This document shows positions 48,405 through 57,580 of a DNA stretch of 64,000 nucleotides, one piece after another. A program made the position numbers and the translations under genes. Source of the stretch: Steroidobacteraceae bacterium (GTDB taxonomy: Bacteria > Pseudomonadota > Gammaproteobacteria > Steroidobacterales > Steroidobacteraceae). Position 1 is the first letter of the stretch. The number at the start of each line of letters is the position of its first letter. The stretch is taken from positions 1 to 64,000 of the forward strand of contig JAHCAN010000007.1 in assembly GCA_019634915.1 (NCBI GenBank), given 5' to 3'. The notes under the pieces are model-generated. The model was given only the letters and a program-made list of their open reading frames with translations. It had not been told where the DNA came from and searched no databases.

Positions 48405-49663
48405 TGTCCTCCGGCAGTGCGGGCGCGCGTCGCAGTGGCCGGCTGTTCGAGTGGCTCGACAGACGACTGCCCATCCGGGCGTTCCTCGACAGCCAGCTGA
48501 CGGGCTACTACGCCCCGAAGAACCTCAACGTCTGGTACTACTTCGGCGTGCTCGCGCTGCTGCTTCTCGCCGCGCAGATCGCGACCGGCCTCTCGCTCGC
48601 GATGCATTACAAACCGGGTGAGGCAACCGCGTTCGACTCGGTCGAGTACATCATGCGCGAAGTGCCCTGGGGCTGGCTGATCCGCTACGCGCATTCCACG
48701 GGCGCCTCGCTGTTCTTCGTCGTCGTGTACCTGCACATGTTCCGGGCACTGCTGTACGGCTCATATCGGGCGCCCCGCGAGCTGCTGTGGGTGCTCGGCG
48801 TGCTGACCTATCTCGCGCTGATGGCGGAGGCCTTCATGGGGTACGTACTGCCGTGGGGCAACATGTCGTTCTGGGGCGCGCAGGTGATCGTGAACCTGTT
48901 CGGCACCGTACCATTCGTCGGTCCGGAACTCGTCGAGTGGATCCGCGGGGACTACGCGATTGCCGACGCGATACTGGGCCGGTTCTTCGCGCTGCACGTG
49001 ATCGCCGTGCCGCTCGTGCTGCTGCTGCTCGTCGGCCTGCATCTGCTCGCACTGCGTACCGCGGGCTCGAACAATCCCGACGGCATCGAGATCAAGGAGC
49101 GGCGCGACGCGCAGGGCAGGCCGCTCGATGGCATCCCGTTTCATCCGTACCATACGCTCAAGGATCTGTTCAGCGTCGCCGTGTTCCTGGTGATCTTCGC
49201 CGCCGTCGTGTTCTTCGCACCGGCGTTCGGCGGCCTGTTCCTCGAGCCCGCGAATTTCGAGCCCGCGGATCCGCTGTCGACGCCGCCGCACATTGCGCCT
49301 GCGTGGTATTTCGCCCCGTACTACGCGATCCTGCGTGCGGTGCCCGACCAGCGGCTCGGCGCGCTCGCGATGCTGCTGGCGATCGTCTCGTTCCTGTTCC
49401 TCCCCTGGCTCGATCGCTCGCGGGTTCGTTCGATACGTTACAAGGGGCGGCTCGCGCGCGCGGCACTGGCTGCGTTCGCGATCTCGTTCATCGGGCTCGG
49501 ATTCGCCGGACTGCAGCCGCCCGGGCCGGTCCAGCTGTGCCTGGCGCGCGTCTTCTCGCTGATCTGGTTCGCGTGGTTCTGGCTGATGCCGATCCATTCG
49601 AAGCTCGACCGCACGAAGCACGTGCCGGCGCGCGTGCGCCATCGCCGTGCGGCGGGCGTATGA
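48404..49663 (+). CDS. Orphan cytochrome b of the bc1/b6 type with altered Qo motif
   Basis: 419 aa, about eight membrane helices. Four heme ligands are conserved as two H-x13/14-H pairs, in RYAHSTGASLFFVVVYLHMF and ALHVIAVPLVLLLLVGLHLL. The Qo-site motif PEWY is replaced by P299-A-W-Y302 (HIAPAWYFAPYYAILR), losing the conserved glutamate. No Rieske protein or cytochrome c1 gene is adjacent; instead a GST overlaps upstream and an AhpD-like gene follows. It may serve as a quinol/membrane reductase for another partner. Confidence 0.92.
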   Translation: MSSGSAGARRSGRLFEWLDRRLPIRAFLDSQLTGYYAPKNLNVWYYFGVLALLLLAAQIATGLSLAMHYKPGEATAFDSVEYIMREVPWGWLIRYAHSTGASLFFVVVYLHMFRALLYGSYRAPRELLWVLGVLTYLALMAEAFMGYVLPWGNMSFWGAQVIVNLFGTVPFVGPELVEWIRGDYAIADAILGRFFALHVIAVPLVLLLLVGLHLLALRTAGSNNPDGIEIKERRDAQGRPLDGIPFHPYHTLKDLFSVAVFLVIFAAVVFFAPAFGGLFLEPANFEPADPLSTPPHIAPAWYFAPYYAILRAVPDQRLGALAMLLAIVSFLFLPWLDRSRVRSIRYKGRLARAALAAFAISFIGLGFAGLQPPGPVQLCLARVFSLIWFAWFWLMPIHSKLDRTKHVPARVRHRRAAGV

Positions 49664-49686
49664 TGCTTCGAAGAGGACACGACACG

Positions 49687-50139
49687 ATGGAAGCAAGACT
49701 GGACTACTGGAAGGCATCGCCGCAGGGCATTGCCGCGTATCGACAACTTCAGGCCTACGTGGATCGGTGCGGCCTCGATCACCGCCTGATGGAGCTGGTG
49801 AAAACGCGCGCGTCGCAGCTGAACGGCTGCGCCTACTGCATCGACATGCACACGAAGGACGCCCGGGCGGATGGCGAGACCGAGCAGCGCCTCTACGCGC
49901 TGTCGGCCTGGCGGGAGACACCGTTCTTCACCGAACGCGAGCGTGCGGCGCTCGACTGGACCGAAGCCGTGACGCGCATTGCACCCGAGCAGGTGGACGA
50001 CGCGCGCTATCAGCAGCTGCGCACGCAGTTCAGCGAGAAGGAAATCGTCGATCTCACACTCGTGATCATCGCGATCAACGGCTGGAATCGCCTCGCCATT
50101 CCGTTCCGCACGCCGCCCGGCACTTATCAGCGGGCATAG
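49687..50139 (+). CDS. AhpD-like carboxymuconolactone decarboxylase-family protein
   Basis: 150 aa from the ATG at 49687 with AAGAGGA 10 bases ahead; ATGs at 49660 and 49663 are alternatives. The redox motif is complete: ELVKTRASQLNGCAYCIDMH with C48-A-Y-C51 and His55, as in AhpD-type disulfide reductases/peroxidases. The rest (ALSAWRETPFFTERERAAL, IVIDLTLVIIAINGWNR-like block) fits the family. It follows the orphan cytochrome b and is convergent with the secreted EreA/ChaN-like gene. Confidence 0.92.
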   Translation: MEARLDYWKASPQGIAAYRQLQAYVDRCGLDHRLMELVKTRASQLNGCAYCIDMHTKDARADGETEQRLYALSAWRETPFFTERERAALDWTEAVTRIAPEQVDDARYQQLRTQFSEKEIVDLTLVIIAINGWNRLAIPFRTPPGTYQRA

Positions 50140-50153
50140 GGCATCGCGCCCGT

Positions 50154-51404
50154 CTACGGACGCAGCGGCTGCGCGGGCTTGCCGCCCGGCACGAAGAGGA
50201 GGGCGTCGTAGGCCCATATCATCGCGCGCACCTCGGGCGCCAGGTGCGCCCATTGCTTTGGCCGGTCCTTCCATCGCCGCAGATCGAACAGCGTCGGGGT
50301 CTTCGGATCGACGTGCGCGACGAGATCGGGGAAGGCCTTGGCCACGTCGAATTCGCAATCGACTTCGTTGCCCATGAAGTCGGCCGCCTTCGTTCCCGGT
50401 CCGCAAAGGATCAGCAGGTCGAACGCGCTCTTTCCTTGCGCCAGCGCGAACTCGGACACGAAGTTGCCGAGCGACGGCACGTGCGTCGGCGAGAGGCCAC
50501 GCATCATGTGGTTGGCGCCGAACTTGAACAGCACTTTCGGCATCCGGCCGTCTCGCATCTCTGCCTCGTGCATTCGTGCGAGGAAGGTGCGCTTCATCAG
50601 CGTTTCGCGCTCGAGGTTCGCGGCGTGGACGCTCAGGCCGCGTCCGGCGACGAACGGCTGATAGATGCGCGCCGACTCGATCATGCCGGCCGCGAGTTGC
50701 GCCCACTCGCGATCCTGCTCGTCGCCGAGCAGTGCATGCAGGTCCTGCAGTTCGCGCAGTTCGACCGTGCCCAGGAATTCGAAGCTCCCTTTCGCGCGCG
50801 CCGCCAGCGTTTGCGCCAGCGCCCGCGCGTGTGCGTTCGTCGCTCCGGCGGCGATGTCTGCCAGCAGCGGCCCGGCCGCGCCGATGAAGAGCTGATCGAG
50901 TCCCCACAGCGCAGGCGGTGCCTCGCCGTTCGCGTGCACGGCGGCTTGCGCCAGCGCTGCCTCAGTCGACCAGTTGTAGAACGGCAGCGAGAGCTTCGCA
51001 TCGTCGCGCGCGAGATACGCGGCGAGTGCGGCCGTTCCGCCCTGGCGCAGCATCGTTTCGAGCTTTGCCGTCGTCCACGGGTCGACCTCGATCGCCAGAT
51101 GGCGATAGCCGAGCGGGCCGATGCCGGCGAGCAGGGCCCGCACGGTGCTCGCGATGTCCGCGACTCCGTGCTCCTCGCCCACGAGCACGAACTGGGACTC
51201 ATTCGCACGTGCCTCCAGGAAAGCCGCGCCGGGTCCCGACAGGTGCCCGTCGCGCAGGGCGACCGGCATACGGGTTGCCGCCAGGGTCTGCTGGAACAGC
51301 GCAGCGGGATCGTCGGGCAGGGGTTCGGCAGCAGAGGCGACTCCATGGCCAGGACAGAGACCGATCACGACGGCGCACGCGCCGGCCAGACGCAGCATTT
51401 TCAC
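50154..51404 (-). CDS. Exported EreA/ChaN-like hydrolase-fold protein
   Basis: 416 aa from a GTG with GGAGGGGGAG ahead. A signal peptide (MLRLAGACAVVIGLCPGHGV) is followed by QFVLVGEEHGVADIASTVRA, an E-E-H block like that of erythromycin-esterase/ChaN proteins. ALWGLDQLFIGAAG and KFGANHMMRGLSPTHVPSLG are further conserved-looking blocks. ChaN-type proteins bind heme iron and Ere enzymes open macrolides; neither activity is proven here. It is divergent from the catalase gene with about 150 bp between them. Confidence 0.75.
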   Translation of the reverse strand: MKMLRLAGACAVVIGLCPGHGVASAAEPLPDDPAALFQQTLAATRMPVALRDGHLSGPGAAFLEARANESQFVLVGEEHGVADIASTVRALLAGIGPLGYRHLAIEVDPWTTAKLETMLRQGGTAALAAYLARDDAKLSLPFYNWSTEAALAQAAVHANGEAPPALWGLDQLFIGAAGPLLADIAAGATNAHARALAQTLAARAKGSFEFLGTVELRELQDLHALLGDEQDREWAQLAAGMIESARIYQPFVAGRGLSVHAANLERETLMKRTFLARMHEAEMRDGRMPKVLFKFGANHMMRGLSPTHVPSLGNFVSEFALAQGKSAFDLLILCGPGTKAADFMGNEVDCEFDVAKAFPDLVAHVDPKTPTLFDLRRWKDRPKQWAHLAPEVRAMIWAYDALLFVPGGKPAQPLRP

Positions 51405-51557
51405 GATGACTCCCCCTCCGGATGCCGACTCGAAGTCTGAGATGCCGTTGCGGGTGGCATCGGTTTGAACCGCACGGGTTTGCCACGATGGACAGTGCCT
51501 GCAAAGGGAGACAGACTGGTCATGAAATCGGGAGGGGCCCTTTTTCCACAGGAGATC

Positions 51558-53036
51558 ATGACCGTGTCGAAATCCACGATTCACGGCTCGACCATGAGTA
51601 CCGGCGCCCCGGCGCCGAGTGACCGCAATTCCCTGACGATCGGCACCGACGGTCCCATCCTCTTGCATGACGTGCATTTCCTCGAGCAGATGGCGCATTT
51701 CAACCGGGAAAAGGTTCCCGAGCGCCAGCCGCATGCCAAGGGCTCGGGCGCGTTCGGCGTGCTCGAGACGACCGAGGACGTGTCGCGCTACACCCGGGCG
51801 GCGCTGTTCCGGAAAGGCGCGTCCACCGAAATGCTGGCGCGCTTCTCCACGGTGGCCGGCGAAGCGGGCAGCCCGGACACCTGGCGCGACGTGCGCGGCT
51901 TCTCGCTGAAGTTCTACACTAGCGAAGGCAACTACGATCTGGTCGGCAACAACACGCCGGTCTTCTTCGTGCGCGATCCGATGAAGTTCCCGCACTTCAT
52001 CCGCAGCCAGAAGCGCCTGCCCGATTCGGGCCTGCGCGACAGCCACATGCAGTGGGATTTCTGGACCAGCAACCCCGAGACGGCCCACCAGGTCACCTAC
52101 CTGATGGGCGAGCGCGGCCTGCCGCGCACCTGGCGGCACATGAACGGCTATGGTTCACACACTTATATGTGGATCAATGCCAGCGGCGAGAAGTTCTGGG
52201 TCAAGTACCACTTCCACACGCAGCAGGGCATGGAGTTCTTCAGCAATGCGGAAGCGGCCGCGATGTCCGGCGCCGACGCCGATTTCCATCGCCGCGACCT
52301 GTTCGAGGCCATTGCGCGGGGCGAGCACCCGAAATGGACACTCTCGGTGCAGGTCATGCCCTACGCGCAGGCGAAGACCAGCCGGATCAATCCGTTCGAC
52401 CTGACCAAGACCTGGCCGCACAAGGACTATCCGCTGATCAAGGTCGGCACGATGACGCTGAACCGCAATCCGGAGAACTTCTTCGCGCAGATCGAGCAGG
52501 CGGCCTTCTCGCCGGGCAACACGGTGCCCGGCATCGGGCTGTCGCCCGACAAGATGCTGCTGGGCCGGGCCTTCGCCTACAACGATGCGCAGCGCAACCG
52601 CATCGGCACCAACTTCCACCAGCTTCCGGTCAACCGGCCGAAGGTGAACGTGAACACCTACATGTTCGACGGCCACATGGCCTACGAACACAGTGGCAAC
52701 GCGCCCACCTACGCGCCCAACAGCGGTGGCCGGCCGTGGGCCGATGAGACTGGCCCGGTTGCCGACGGATGGGAGACGGACGGCGAGATGGTCCGCAGCG
52801 CCTACACGCTGCGCGCCGACGACGACGATTTCACGCAGCCCGGCATCCTCGTCCGCAAGGTGTTCAACGACGCGCAGCGCGCGGCGCTGGTCGACCAGGT
52901 GGCCGGCAGCCTGCTGAGTGGGGTGCGCTCACCGGTGCTCGAGCGCGCCTTCGGCTACTGGAAGTCGATCGACGCCGATGTCGGCGCGAAGATCGAGCAG
53001 AAGGTCAAGGCGGGCAGCGGCGGCAAACGCGGCTGA
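51558..53036 (+). CDS. katA: Monofunctional heme catalase (clade 3 small-subunit type)
   Basis: 492 aa from the ATG at 51558 (AGGAG only 3 bases away); an ATG at 51594 is an alternative. Catalytic His59 is in [13 protein letters not shown], heme-pocket Asn in [20 protein letters not shown], and the proximal heme Tyr about 340 in [15 protein letters not shown]. Length fits the small-subunit class. It detoxifies hydrogen peroxide in the cytoplasm. A strong terminator hairpin follows. Confidence 0.95.
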   Translation: MTVSKSTIHGSTMSTGAPAPSDRNSLTIGTDGPILLHDVHFLEQMAHFNREKVPERQPHAKGSGAFGVLETTEDVSRYTRAALFRKGASTEMLARFSTVAGEAGSPDTWRDVRGFSLKFYTSEGNYDLVGNNTPVFFVRDPMKFPHFIRSQKRLPDSGLRDSHMQWDFWTSNPETAHQVTYLMGERGLPRTWRHMNGYGSHTYMWINASGEKFWVKYHFHTQQGMEFFSNAEAAAMSGADADFHRRDLFEAIARGEHPKWTLSVQVMPYAQAKTSRINPFDLTKTWPHKDYPLIKVGTMTLNRNPENFFAQIEQAAFSPGNTVPGIGLSPDKMLLGRAFAYNDAQRNRIGTNFHQLPVNRPKVNVNTYMFDGHMAYEHSGNAPTYAPNSGGRPWADETGPVADGWETDGEMVRSAYTLRADDDDFTQPGILVRKVFNDAQRAALVDQVAGSLLSGVRSPVLERAFGYWKSIDADVGAKIEQKVKAGSGGKRG

Positions 53037-53071
53037 GGGTGGACGCCGGCGACCTGGCGCAGGCAACGCAA

Positions 53072-53095
53072 GGCCGGGCACCACGGTGCCCGGCC
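53072..53095 (+). terminator. Terminator hairpin after the catalase gene
   Basis: GGCCGGGCACC and GGTGCCCGGCC form an 11-bp perfect stem with a 2-base centre, followed by GTCTT. It lies 36 bases after the catalase stop and ahead of tRNA-Arg. The T-run is poor, but the stem is strong. Confidence 0.7.
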
Positions 53096-53162
53096 GTCTT
53101 GGCGCCGGGCCCCCGTTCCTGTATTCTCGCGCGCCTCATTCGGCGGCCGTTCCAGCCGCCAT

Positions 53163-53239
53163 GCGCCCGTAGCTCAGCTGGATAGAGTACCTGGCTACGA
53201 ACCAGGTGGTCGGGAGTTCGAATCTCTCCGGGCGCGCCA
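53163..53239 (+). tRNA. tRNA-Arg (anticodon ACG)
   Basis: 77 bases. Acceptor GCGCCCG pairs with CGGGCGC, discriminator G and encoded CCA follow. The anticodon stem CCTGG/CCAGG frames loop CTACGAA, giving ACG, read as inosine after editing. The T-arm carries GTTCGAATC. The gene sits between catalase and a GST; no integrase is next to it. Confidence 0.97.
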
Positions 53240-53292
53240 TTTCAAACAAGGGGTTGGCTTCTGCCGACCCTTTGTTCTTTCGCGAGGTGCCG

Positions 53293-53988
53293 ATGTACAC
53301 GCTCCACATCGCCAACAAGAACTACTCTTCCTGGTCGTTGCGTCCCTGGGTGCTGATGCGCGAGCTCGGCATTGCCTTCGAGGAGCATCTCGTGCCTTTC
53401 GACGACGCCCCGGCCTGGGAGGCGTACCGGCGGATTTCACCGTCGGGCAAGGTGCCCTGTCTCGTCGACGGCGACGTCACCGTTTGGGATTCGCTCGCGA
53501 TCACCGAATATCTCGCGGAACGGCACGAAGGCGTCTGGCCCGCCGACGCCGGCGCGCGCGCCTGGGCGCGCAGCGCCGCGGCGGAAATGCACTCGGGCTT
53601 CGCCGAGCTGCGCGAGCGCTGCTCGATGAGCTGCGGCCTGAGGGTCCGCCTGCACGACATCACGCCCGCGCTGCAGCGGGACATCGATCGTATCGACGCA
53701 CTGTGGAACCACGGTCTCGCGCGCTTCGGCGGACCCTTCCTGGCCGGCCAGGCGCCGACGGCCGTTGACGCGTTCTATGCGCCGGTGGCGTTCCGGATCC
53801 AGACGTTCTCGCTGAAGCTGAGCCCGGTCTCCATGGCCTGGGTGTCGCAGATGCTGGCTCGCGAAGCGATGCAGGCCTGGTATCGGGAAGCCCTGGCCGA
53901 AACGTTCCGCGAGGAAGCGCACGACGCCGACACTGCCCGCTACGGCACCGTGCTGCAGGATCTGCGCGTTCCGGCGCAGGCTGGCTAG
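53293..53988 (+). CDS. Glutathione S-transferase family protein
   Basis: 231 aa. The N-terminal thioredoxin fold starts YTLHIANKNYSSWSLRPWVL with Ser in the catalytic position (zeta/YfcF-like), then SPSGKVPCLVDGDVTVWDSL (cis-Pro). The helical half includes FGGPFLAGQAPTAVDAFYAP. The stop overlaps the 3' end of the convergent PrnB-like gene by 4 bases. It may belong functionally to the adjacent cluster, although orientation gives no proof. Confidence 0.92.
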   Translation: MYTLHIANKNYSSWSLRPWVLMRELGIAFEEHLVPFDDAPAWEAYRRISPSGKVPCLVDGDVTVWDSLAITEYLAERHEGVWPADAGARAWARSAAAEMHSGFAELRERCSMSCGLRVRLHDITPALQRDIDRIDALWNHGLARFGGPFLAGQAPTAVDAFYAPVAFRIQTFSLKLSPVSMAWVSQMLAREAMQAWYREALAETFREEAHDADTARYGTVLQDLRVPAQAG

Positions 53989-55163
53989 CGGCCGAGCTTC
54001 GCGCGCAGCCGCGCGAGGTCGGCGTGGCGCGTGGCCAGGTCGTCGCGCGGCGCAGCGCAACGCAGGTCGCGCAATATCTCGAGGGCGCGCAGCAGCACCG
54101 GCAGCGGCGGCCCGCTCGCGGTGAGACCCTGCTGGTGCCGCGCATCGAGCGTGCGCGCCGGATGCTCGATGAAGCGTGCAACCAGCTGATCGTGATGCTG
54201 GCGCGCGGTGTGCGCGTAGCGCTCACAGGTATCGAGGAACGCGCGGGCGTTCGCCCCGACCCAGGGGCCACCGGGTTCACCCGAGTCGAGCAGTCGCAGG
54301 AATTCGTCGAGCAGGCTGCGCCGGGTCATGCAATCGCGCAGGCGTGCCTGGTCGGGCGGCAGCATGAACAGCATCTTGTCGACCAGCAGCTGCGCATAAT
54401 AAGGATCGCTCGCCTGGCACAGGCCGAGCAGCAGGTCGATTTCATTGATGCCGGAGAAGTCGCCGGCGTTCGCGCCCCGATACTCGAAGCGCCCGACGCG
54501 GTAGGGCTTGTAGTAGGGGCGCACGCTGTAGAAGAAGCGCTCGACGTCGAGCTGTGCGAACAGCCGCTCGTTGCAGCGAAGCACCGCGTCCAGTGCCTGT
54601 TGCGCGGCTTCGAACAGCTCGGCCACGATTGCGCTGGTGACGCCGATCGGCACGATGCGGCCGAGCGCGTCAGCGGCACGCTGGAAGGCGAGGATGCCGC
54701 GCGTGTTCTCGTCGAGGAACAGGATCTCGTCGGGCAAGCGCGTGAAGCTCTTGCGCAGCCCGCCGATCGCGAGATTGTGCGTGGCGAGGTGGCCGGTCGC
54801 GAAGCGCGGCGCCATGCCGAGCGAGGCACCGACGTGCAGCGCGAGCGAGGAGGCCTCGCGAAACGGCGAGCGCTCTTCGCGCGCAGGGTTGGTCAGCTCA
54901 TGGCGGCGCAGCGCGCCGAGATAGAGGCCGACGCTGCCCAGCACACCGAACGCGCTGTCGAAGCCGTCGCCGGTATTGCCTTCGCGCAGCAGCCCGACCA
55001 CGTAGGTCTGGCCCTCGTCCCGGATCGCGGCCTTGATCGGATCGCCGATGCCGTCGACGTTGGCGCGGTCGTCCTGCGCGAAGTACAGCTCTTCCAGTGC
55101 CGTGTTCATGTCGGCGAAGCCGCTGCGGATCCAGTGATCGAATGCCTCGGCCTTGCTGCTCAT
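53985..55163 (-). CDS. PrnB-like (DUF1864) protein of the indoleamine/tryptophan dioxygenase superfamily
   Basis: 392 aa from the ATG at 55163; an ATG at 55181 would add six residues. Conserved blocks of the family include WIRSGFADMNTALEELYFAQ, LALHVGASLGMAPRFATGHL, RPYYKPYRVGRFEYRGANAG and the Cys-rich GLCQASDPYYAQLLVDKMLF. PrnB converts 7-chlorotryptophan to monodechloroaminopyrrolnitrin and binds heme in an IDO-like fold. I could not assign the proximal His. It is divergent from a kynureninase-like gene with only 63 bp between starts, an arrangement that recalls a tryptophan-cleavage pathway. Confidence 0.82.
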   Translation of the reverse strand: MSSKAEAFDHWIRSGFADMNTALEELYFAQDDRANVDGIGDPIKAAIRDEGQTYVVGLLREGNTGDGFDSAFGVLGSVGLYLGALRRHELTNPAREERSPFREASSLALHVGASLGMAPRFATGHLATHNLAIGGLRKSFTRLPDEILFLDENTRGILAFQRAADALGRIVPIGVTSAIVAELFEAAQQALDAVLRCNERLFAQLDVERFFYSVRPYYKPYRVGRFEYRGANAGDFSGINEIDLLLGLCQASDPYYAQLLVDKMLFMLPPDQARLRDCMTRRSLLDEFLRLLDSGEPGGPWVGANARAFLDTCERYAHTARQHHDQLVARFIEHPARTLDARHQQGLTASGPPLPVLLRALEILRDLRCAAPRDDLATRHADLARLRAKLGR

Positions 55164-55226
55164 CACCCCATTCAGCAACATTCGCCGGCCCCCGCGCAAG
55201 GGGCCTGCGCGCCCCGCGCGCGGGCC

Positions 55227-56354
55227 ATGTACAGTAGCGCTGCCGTGAAGGACCACTTCACATTGCCTGCCGGGCACTACCTGCTGTCCCACTCGGTCGG
55301 CTGCGCACCGCGCGGTCTGCAGTCGGCGCTGGAGAAGGACTGGTTCGGGCCCTGGCAGCGCAGCGGCGGTGAGGCCTGGCCAGAGTGGCTCGCGGTGCTC
55401 GCGCGCTTTCGCGAAGTCATCGCGACGCTGCTCGGCGGTGAAGCCGCCTGCGTCTGCCCGCAGGTGAACGTGTCTTCCGGTCTCGTGAAACTGCTGCACG
55501 GCCTCGCGCCCGACACGCGCCGCCGCAGGATCGTGCTGTGCGAGGAAGACTTCCCGTCGCTCGGCTTCGTCGCGGCCGCGGCGCGGCGTGCGGGCCTCGA
55601 GCCCGATTTCATCCCGCGCGGGCCCGAGCCGCAGCGGATCGACGGCTGGGCGCGCCGGCTCGATGCGTCCTGCCGGGTCGCGATCATCACGCACGCCTTC
55701 TCGAACCGCAGCGCGCGCCTGCCGGTGCGCGAGATCACGGCGCTGTGCCGCGAACGCGGCGTGGTTTCGGTCGTCGACGTGGCGCAGACCGCCGGCGCGA
55801 TCCCGATCGACGTGACGCAGTGGTCGGCCGACTTCGTGCTCGGTTCCTGCATCAAGTTCCTGTGCGGCGGGCCGGGTGCCGGCTTCCTGTGGGCGTCGCG
55901 GGAGGCGATCGCCGCGTCGCGGCCGCTCGACGTGGGTTGGTTCTCGCACGCGGATCCCGGGGAGTTCGACATCCGCCGGTTCCGCTTTGCCGACGATGCG
56001 CTGCGTTTCCTCGGCGGCACGCCGTCGATCGTGCCGTTCGCGGCGGCGGCGTTTTCGGTCGCGGTGCTGCTGCGGATCGGCATCGGGCGCATCCACGAGC
56101 ACAACCAGGCGCTGATCGGCTATTTGCTGGACAGCCTTCCGGCCGCGGATATCGCCTCCGAGCCCGACGCCGGGCGCCGGGGCAATACGTTGCTGTTGCG
56201 CGTGGCCGACGCCGACAGGGCCCTGGCGCGACTGCGCGCAGCGGGGGTCTTCGCCGATCAGCGCGAGGGCTGCCTGCGCGTCTCGCCGCACATCTACAAC
56301 GACCGGGCCGACATCGACGCGCTGCTCGCGGCCGTCCGCCTCGCGCACGCCTGA
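55227..56354 (+). CDS. Kynureninase-like PLP-dependent enzyme (aminotransferase class V fold)
   Basis: 375 aa from the ATG at 55227; a GTG at 55245 is possible. Opening HYLLSHSVGCAPRGLQSAL is the substrate/PLP phosphate region. Asp184 in VVDVAQTAGAIPIDV should bind the PLP nitrogen and Lys210 in GSCIKFLCGGPGAGFLW should form the Schiff base. Kynureninases cleave kynurenine-type amino acids. Next to a PrnB/IDO-like gene it suggests breakdown or diversion of a tryptophan- or indole-derived compound. A methyltransferase gene follows after 47 bases. Confidence 0.86.
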   Translation: MYSSAAVKDHFTLPAGHYLLSHSVGCAPRGLQSALEKDWFGPWQRSGGEAWPEWLAVLARFREVIATLLGGEAACVCPQVNVSSGLVKLLHGLAPDTRRRRIVLCEEDFPSLGFVAAAARRAGLEPDFIPRGPEPQRIDGWARRLDASCRVAIITHAFSNRSARLPVREITALCRERGVVSVVDVAQTAGAIPIDVTQWSADFVLGSCIKFLCGGPGAGFLWASREAIAASRPLDVGWFSHADPGEFDIRRFRFADDALRFLGGTPSIVPFAAAAFSVAVLLRIGIGRIHEHNQALIGYLLDSLPAADIASEPDAGRRGNTLLLRVADADRALARLRAAGVFADQREGCLRVSPHIYNDRADIDALLAAVRLAHA

Positions 56355-56401
56355 TGCGGCGTGGTTGCGGCTCGGACGAAGGCCCGACTAGGATCGGCCG
56401 C

Positions 56402-57580
56402 ATGTACGACACCGCAGAACAGACCCCGGCCGATCACCTGCTGCACCCCGATCTCGACGAGCGGGGACGCCAGGCGTTCGCGAAACACTTGCGACAGTTC
56501 GTGTTCACGGCGGCGCGCGGCGCGGCGCAGAACGCCTTTGCACAACGTGTCGCCCCCGGGCTCGCGCAGGCCGATCCGGCGGCAGCCCGGGATCGCAAGC
56601 GCGTGCGTGCGGCGCTGGTCGAAGAGCCGGAGTACCAGTTCTTCTCCGACCTGCACCGCATCAGCCAGGAGCAGATCTGGAATTCCTCCGCCGATACTGT
56701 CGAGCGCGAGACGGCGGCGCTGCGCGAGGCTTTCCTTGCGATCCGCAAGCCGAAGGGCTCGCTGAAGCTCGATCCGGCGCTCGAGGTACCCGAGTACCTG
56801 CGCCGCATGGATACGCACTGCATGCCGGGCAGCTATTACACCGACTGGGTCGAGAACGACCTGACGAACGGTGCGATGTACGAACGCGGCGGCTTTCTCT
56901 ATACGCCGGGCGCCGGGCCGGCGACCGATGGCGCGGGGCGCACGAGCCTCGAGTTCCTGCGCGCGCACCTGCCGGGTTTCACGCCGCAGCGCATCCTCGA
57001 CCTCGGTTGCGGTACCTGCAGCCCGCTGATGGCCTGGGCGCGCGCGTTTCCGGACGCCGAGATCCATGGCCTCGACGTCGGCGCGCCGCTGCTGCGCTAC
57101 GCGCACCTGCGCGCGGAGACACAGGGGGTTGCGCTGCACCTGAAGCAGGCGGATGCCACGGCGACCGGCTACGACAGCGGCTACTTCGATCTCGTGACCT
57201 CGCACATCATGTTCCACGAAACCGAGGCCGAGCCGATTCCGGCAATCCTCGCCGAGGCGTATCGCGTGCTGAAGCCGGGCGGGGCGCTGCTGATCGTCGA
57301 CCTGCCGGATGCGGGGCGCATCCCCGATGTATTCCAGCAGGTCGTGTTCGATGGCGATGCCTATTACAACAACGAACACTTCTGGATGAAGATGCACGAC
57401 ATCGACTGGGTCGCGCAGCTGCGCAGGGCCGGCTTCCCCGAAGGCAGCATCGAGATCGGTTTCGCGCCGATGCAGATGTACGTGCCGCCGACGGCGAAGA
57501 ATGCCGAGGCCGGATGGAGCACGGGGCGCTTCGGCTTCTTCGCCGCGCTCGCCCGCAAGGGCGCGGAGCGCGCGCAGTGA
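56402..57580 (+). CDS. SAM-dependent methyltransferase
   Basis: 392 aa. A helical N-terminal extension of about 160 residues (HLRQFVFTAARGAAQNAFAQ) precedes a class I methyltransferase domain with motif I RILDLGCGTCSPLMAWA (about 196-212), acidic IHGLDVGAPLLRYAH, and post-motif FDLVTSHIMFHETEAEPIPA. A late conserved-looking segment is YNNEHFWMKMHDIDWV. It is probably an N- or O-methyltransferase acting on the product of the two flanking enzymes. It overlaps the next small gene (GTGA). Confidence 0.88.
   Translation: MYDTAEQTPADHLLHPDLDERGRQAFAKHLRQFVFTAARGAAQNAFAQRVAPGLAQADPAAARDRKRVRAALVEEPEYQFFSDLHRISQEQIWNSSADTVERETAALREAFLAIRKPKGSLKLDPALEVPEYLRRMDTHCMPGSYYTDWVENDLTNGAMYERGGFLYTPGAGPATDGAGRTSLEFLRAHLPGFTPQRILDLGCGTCSPLMAWARAFPDAEIHGLDVGAPLLRYAHLRAETQGVALHLKQADATATGYDSGYFDLVTSHIMFHETEAEPIPAILAEAYRVLKPGGALLIVDLPDAGRIPDVFQQVVFDGDAYYNNEHFWMKMHDIDWVAQLRRAGFPEGSIEIGFAPMQMYVPPTAKNAEAGWSTGRFGFFAALARKGAERAQ

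Noticed and set aside
53163..53239. tRNA-Arg as the right attachment site of the tRNA-Ser element.
   Set aside because: Its 3' end shares only the generic T-loop TTCGAATC with tRNA-Ser; the acceptor sequences differ, so it is not an att repeat.
54024..55226. In-frame extension of the kynureninase-like gene upstream through the PrnB-like gene.
   Set aside because: The extension lies antisense to conserved DUF1864 coding sequence and lacks family homology; the homology begins at 55227.
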